Shown: positions 5,019 through 5,192 of the stretch, in pieces
How positions within the stretch are numbered: the stretch's first letter is position 1
Layout: each line of letters starts with the position of its first letter
Assembly: GCA_016781705.1 (NCBI GenBank)
Contig: JADDPV010000255.1
Span: 1-5,192, forward strand
Origin: Rubrobacter sp.
GTDB taxonomy: Bacteria; Actinomycetota; Rubrobacteria; Rubrobacterales; Rubrobacteraceae
Length of the DNA stretch: 5,192 nt
Reading direction: 5' to 3'
Program-made: the position numbers and the translations under genes
Notes under the pieces: generated by a model
Database searches by the model: none
The model's input: only the letters and a program-made list of their open reading frames with translations
Told to the model about the DNA's origin: nothing

Positions 5019-5048
5019 GAGGGGGCGTTCGCACGTTCTCAGAGGGTC

Positions 5049-5083
5049 GAAGGCAGGGGTTCTTCTTGCTGGGCCTTCTTTTT
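5049..5083 (+). terminator. Rho-independent terminator of the DUF1989 gene
   Basis: GAAGGC (5049-5054) pairs with GCCTTC (5073-5078), with AG/CT pairing possible inside, and is followed directly by T5 (5079-5083). It lies 30 bases after the DUF1989 stop. A smaller hairpin (TGAGA 5016-5020 with TCTCA 5037-5041) precedes it and includes the stop codon. Confidence 0.72.
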
Positions 5084-5153
5084 CCGACGGTCCCGACGAT
5101 GGTGACGATGGTTTACGGTCGTGTTCTAAGCGGGGGTCAGACGAGCATGACGT

Positions 5154-5187
5154 TTAGCAAAGCTCCTGGGCGTTTGCGCCAGGCTAA
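5154..5187. other. Long hairpin near the window end
   Basis: CCTGGGCG (5165-5172) pairs with CGCCAGG (5177-5183) around the loop TTTG, with one G bulged, and an outer TTAG (5154-5157) pairs with CTAA (5184-5187). There is no T-run on either side, so it is not an obvious terminator. It lies inside a frame open from ATG 5099 to the end of the window (at least 31 codons, no ribosome binding site). It could be part of a gene cut by the window, or a regulatory structure. Confidence 0.35.
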
Positions 5188-5192
5188 CCGCT

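Noticed and set aside
5152..5188. Integron attC-like site
   Set aside because: The ends resemble TTAGC/GCTAA but do not fit the GTTRRRY/RYYYAAC core, and no integrase or cassette gene is nearby.
1..5192. CRISPR array, tRNA, insertion sequence or phage genes
   Set aside because: No spaced direct repeats, no TTCRA-loop cloverleaf, and no transposase or phage motifs were found in either strand.

Overview
The window looks like a piece of a high-GC actinobacterial chromosome, most plausibly from the Rubrobacter/Thermoleophilia side. It is GC-rich by eye, its genes favour G or C in third codon position and use AGG heavily for arginine, GTG/TTG starts are common, and several small lineage-type proteins have no recognisable family. 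The placement rests on codon style and gene resemblance, not on a marker gene. There is no rRNA, tRNA, CRISPR array, transposase or phage gene.

Layout. (1) Bases 66-776, minus strand: a dodecin (flavin-binding type) with an unusually long C-terminal tail, and upstream of it an unrecognised 96-aa protein. Each has its own candidate promoter, and the 96-aa gene ends in a stem-loop terminator whose loop holds the stop codon. A near copy of this terminator sits at 872-904. (2) Bases 985-2357, plus strand: a row of small unrecognised genes. A 95-aa putative membrane protein is followed by a stretch with broken coding signal, a tentative 57-aa arginine-rich ORF, a convincing 93-aa soluble protein with a strong ribosome binding site, and a tentative 85-aa ORF behind it. 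(3) Bases 2358-2820: a convergent intergenic region with little in it. (4) Bases 2821-4280, minus strand: a two-gene operon, NfeD-like membrane protein then SPFH/stomatin-type (QmcA/paraslipin-like) protein, joined by a GTGA stop/start overlap. (5) Bases 4392-5018, plus strand: a stand-alone DUF1989 protein (urea carboxylase-associated family), read away from the NfeD gene and followed by a good terminator. The last ~110 bases hold a hairpin and a short open frame that runs off the end.

Functional picture. The only pair clearly working together is NfeD + SPFH, a widespread membrane-organising pair in which the small NfeD protein partners the SPFH oligomer. Dodecin stores or buffers flavins. 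The DUF1989 protein hints at nitrogen metabolism (urea/guanidine type), but no carboxylase or allophanate hydrolase is in view. I see no convincing new multi-gene system. The items most worth a second look are the dodecin tail, the duplicated terminator element, the coding-like sequence in another frame just after the 95-aa gene, and the perfect 11-residue repeats in the SPFH protein.
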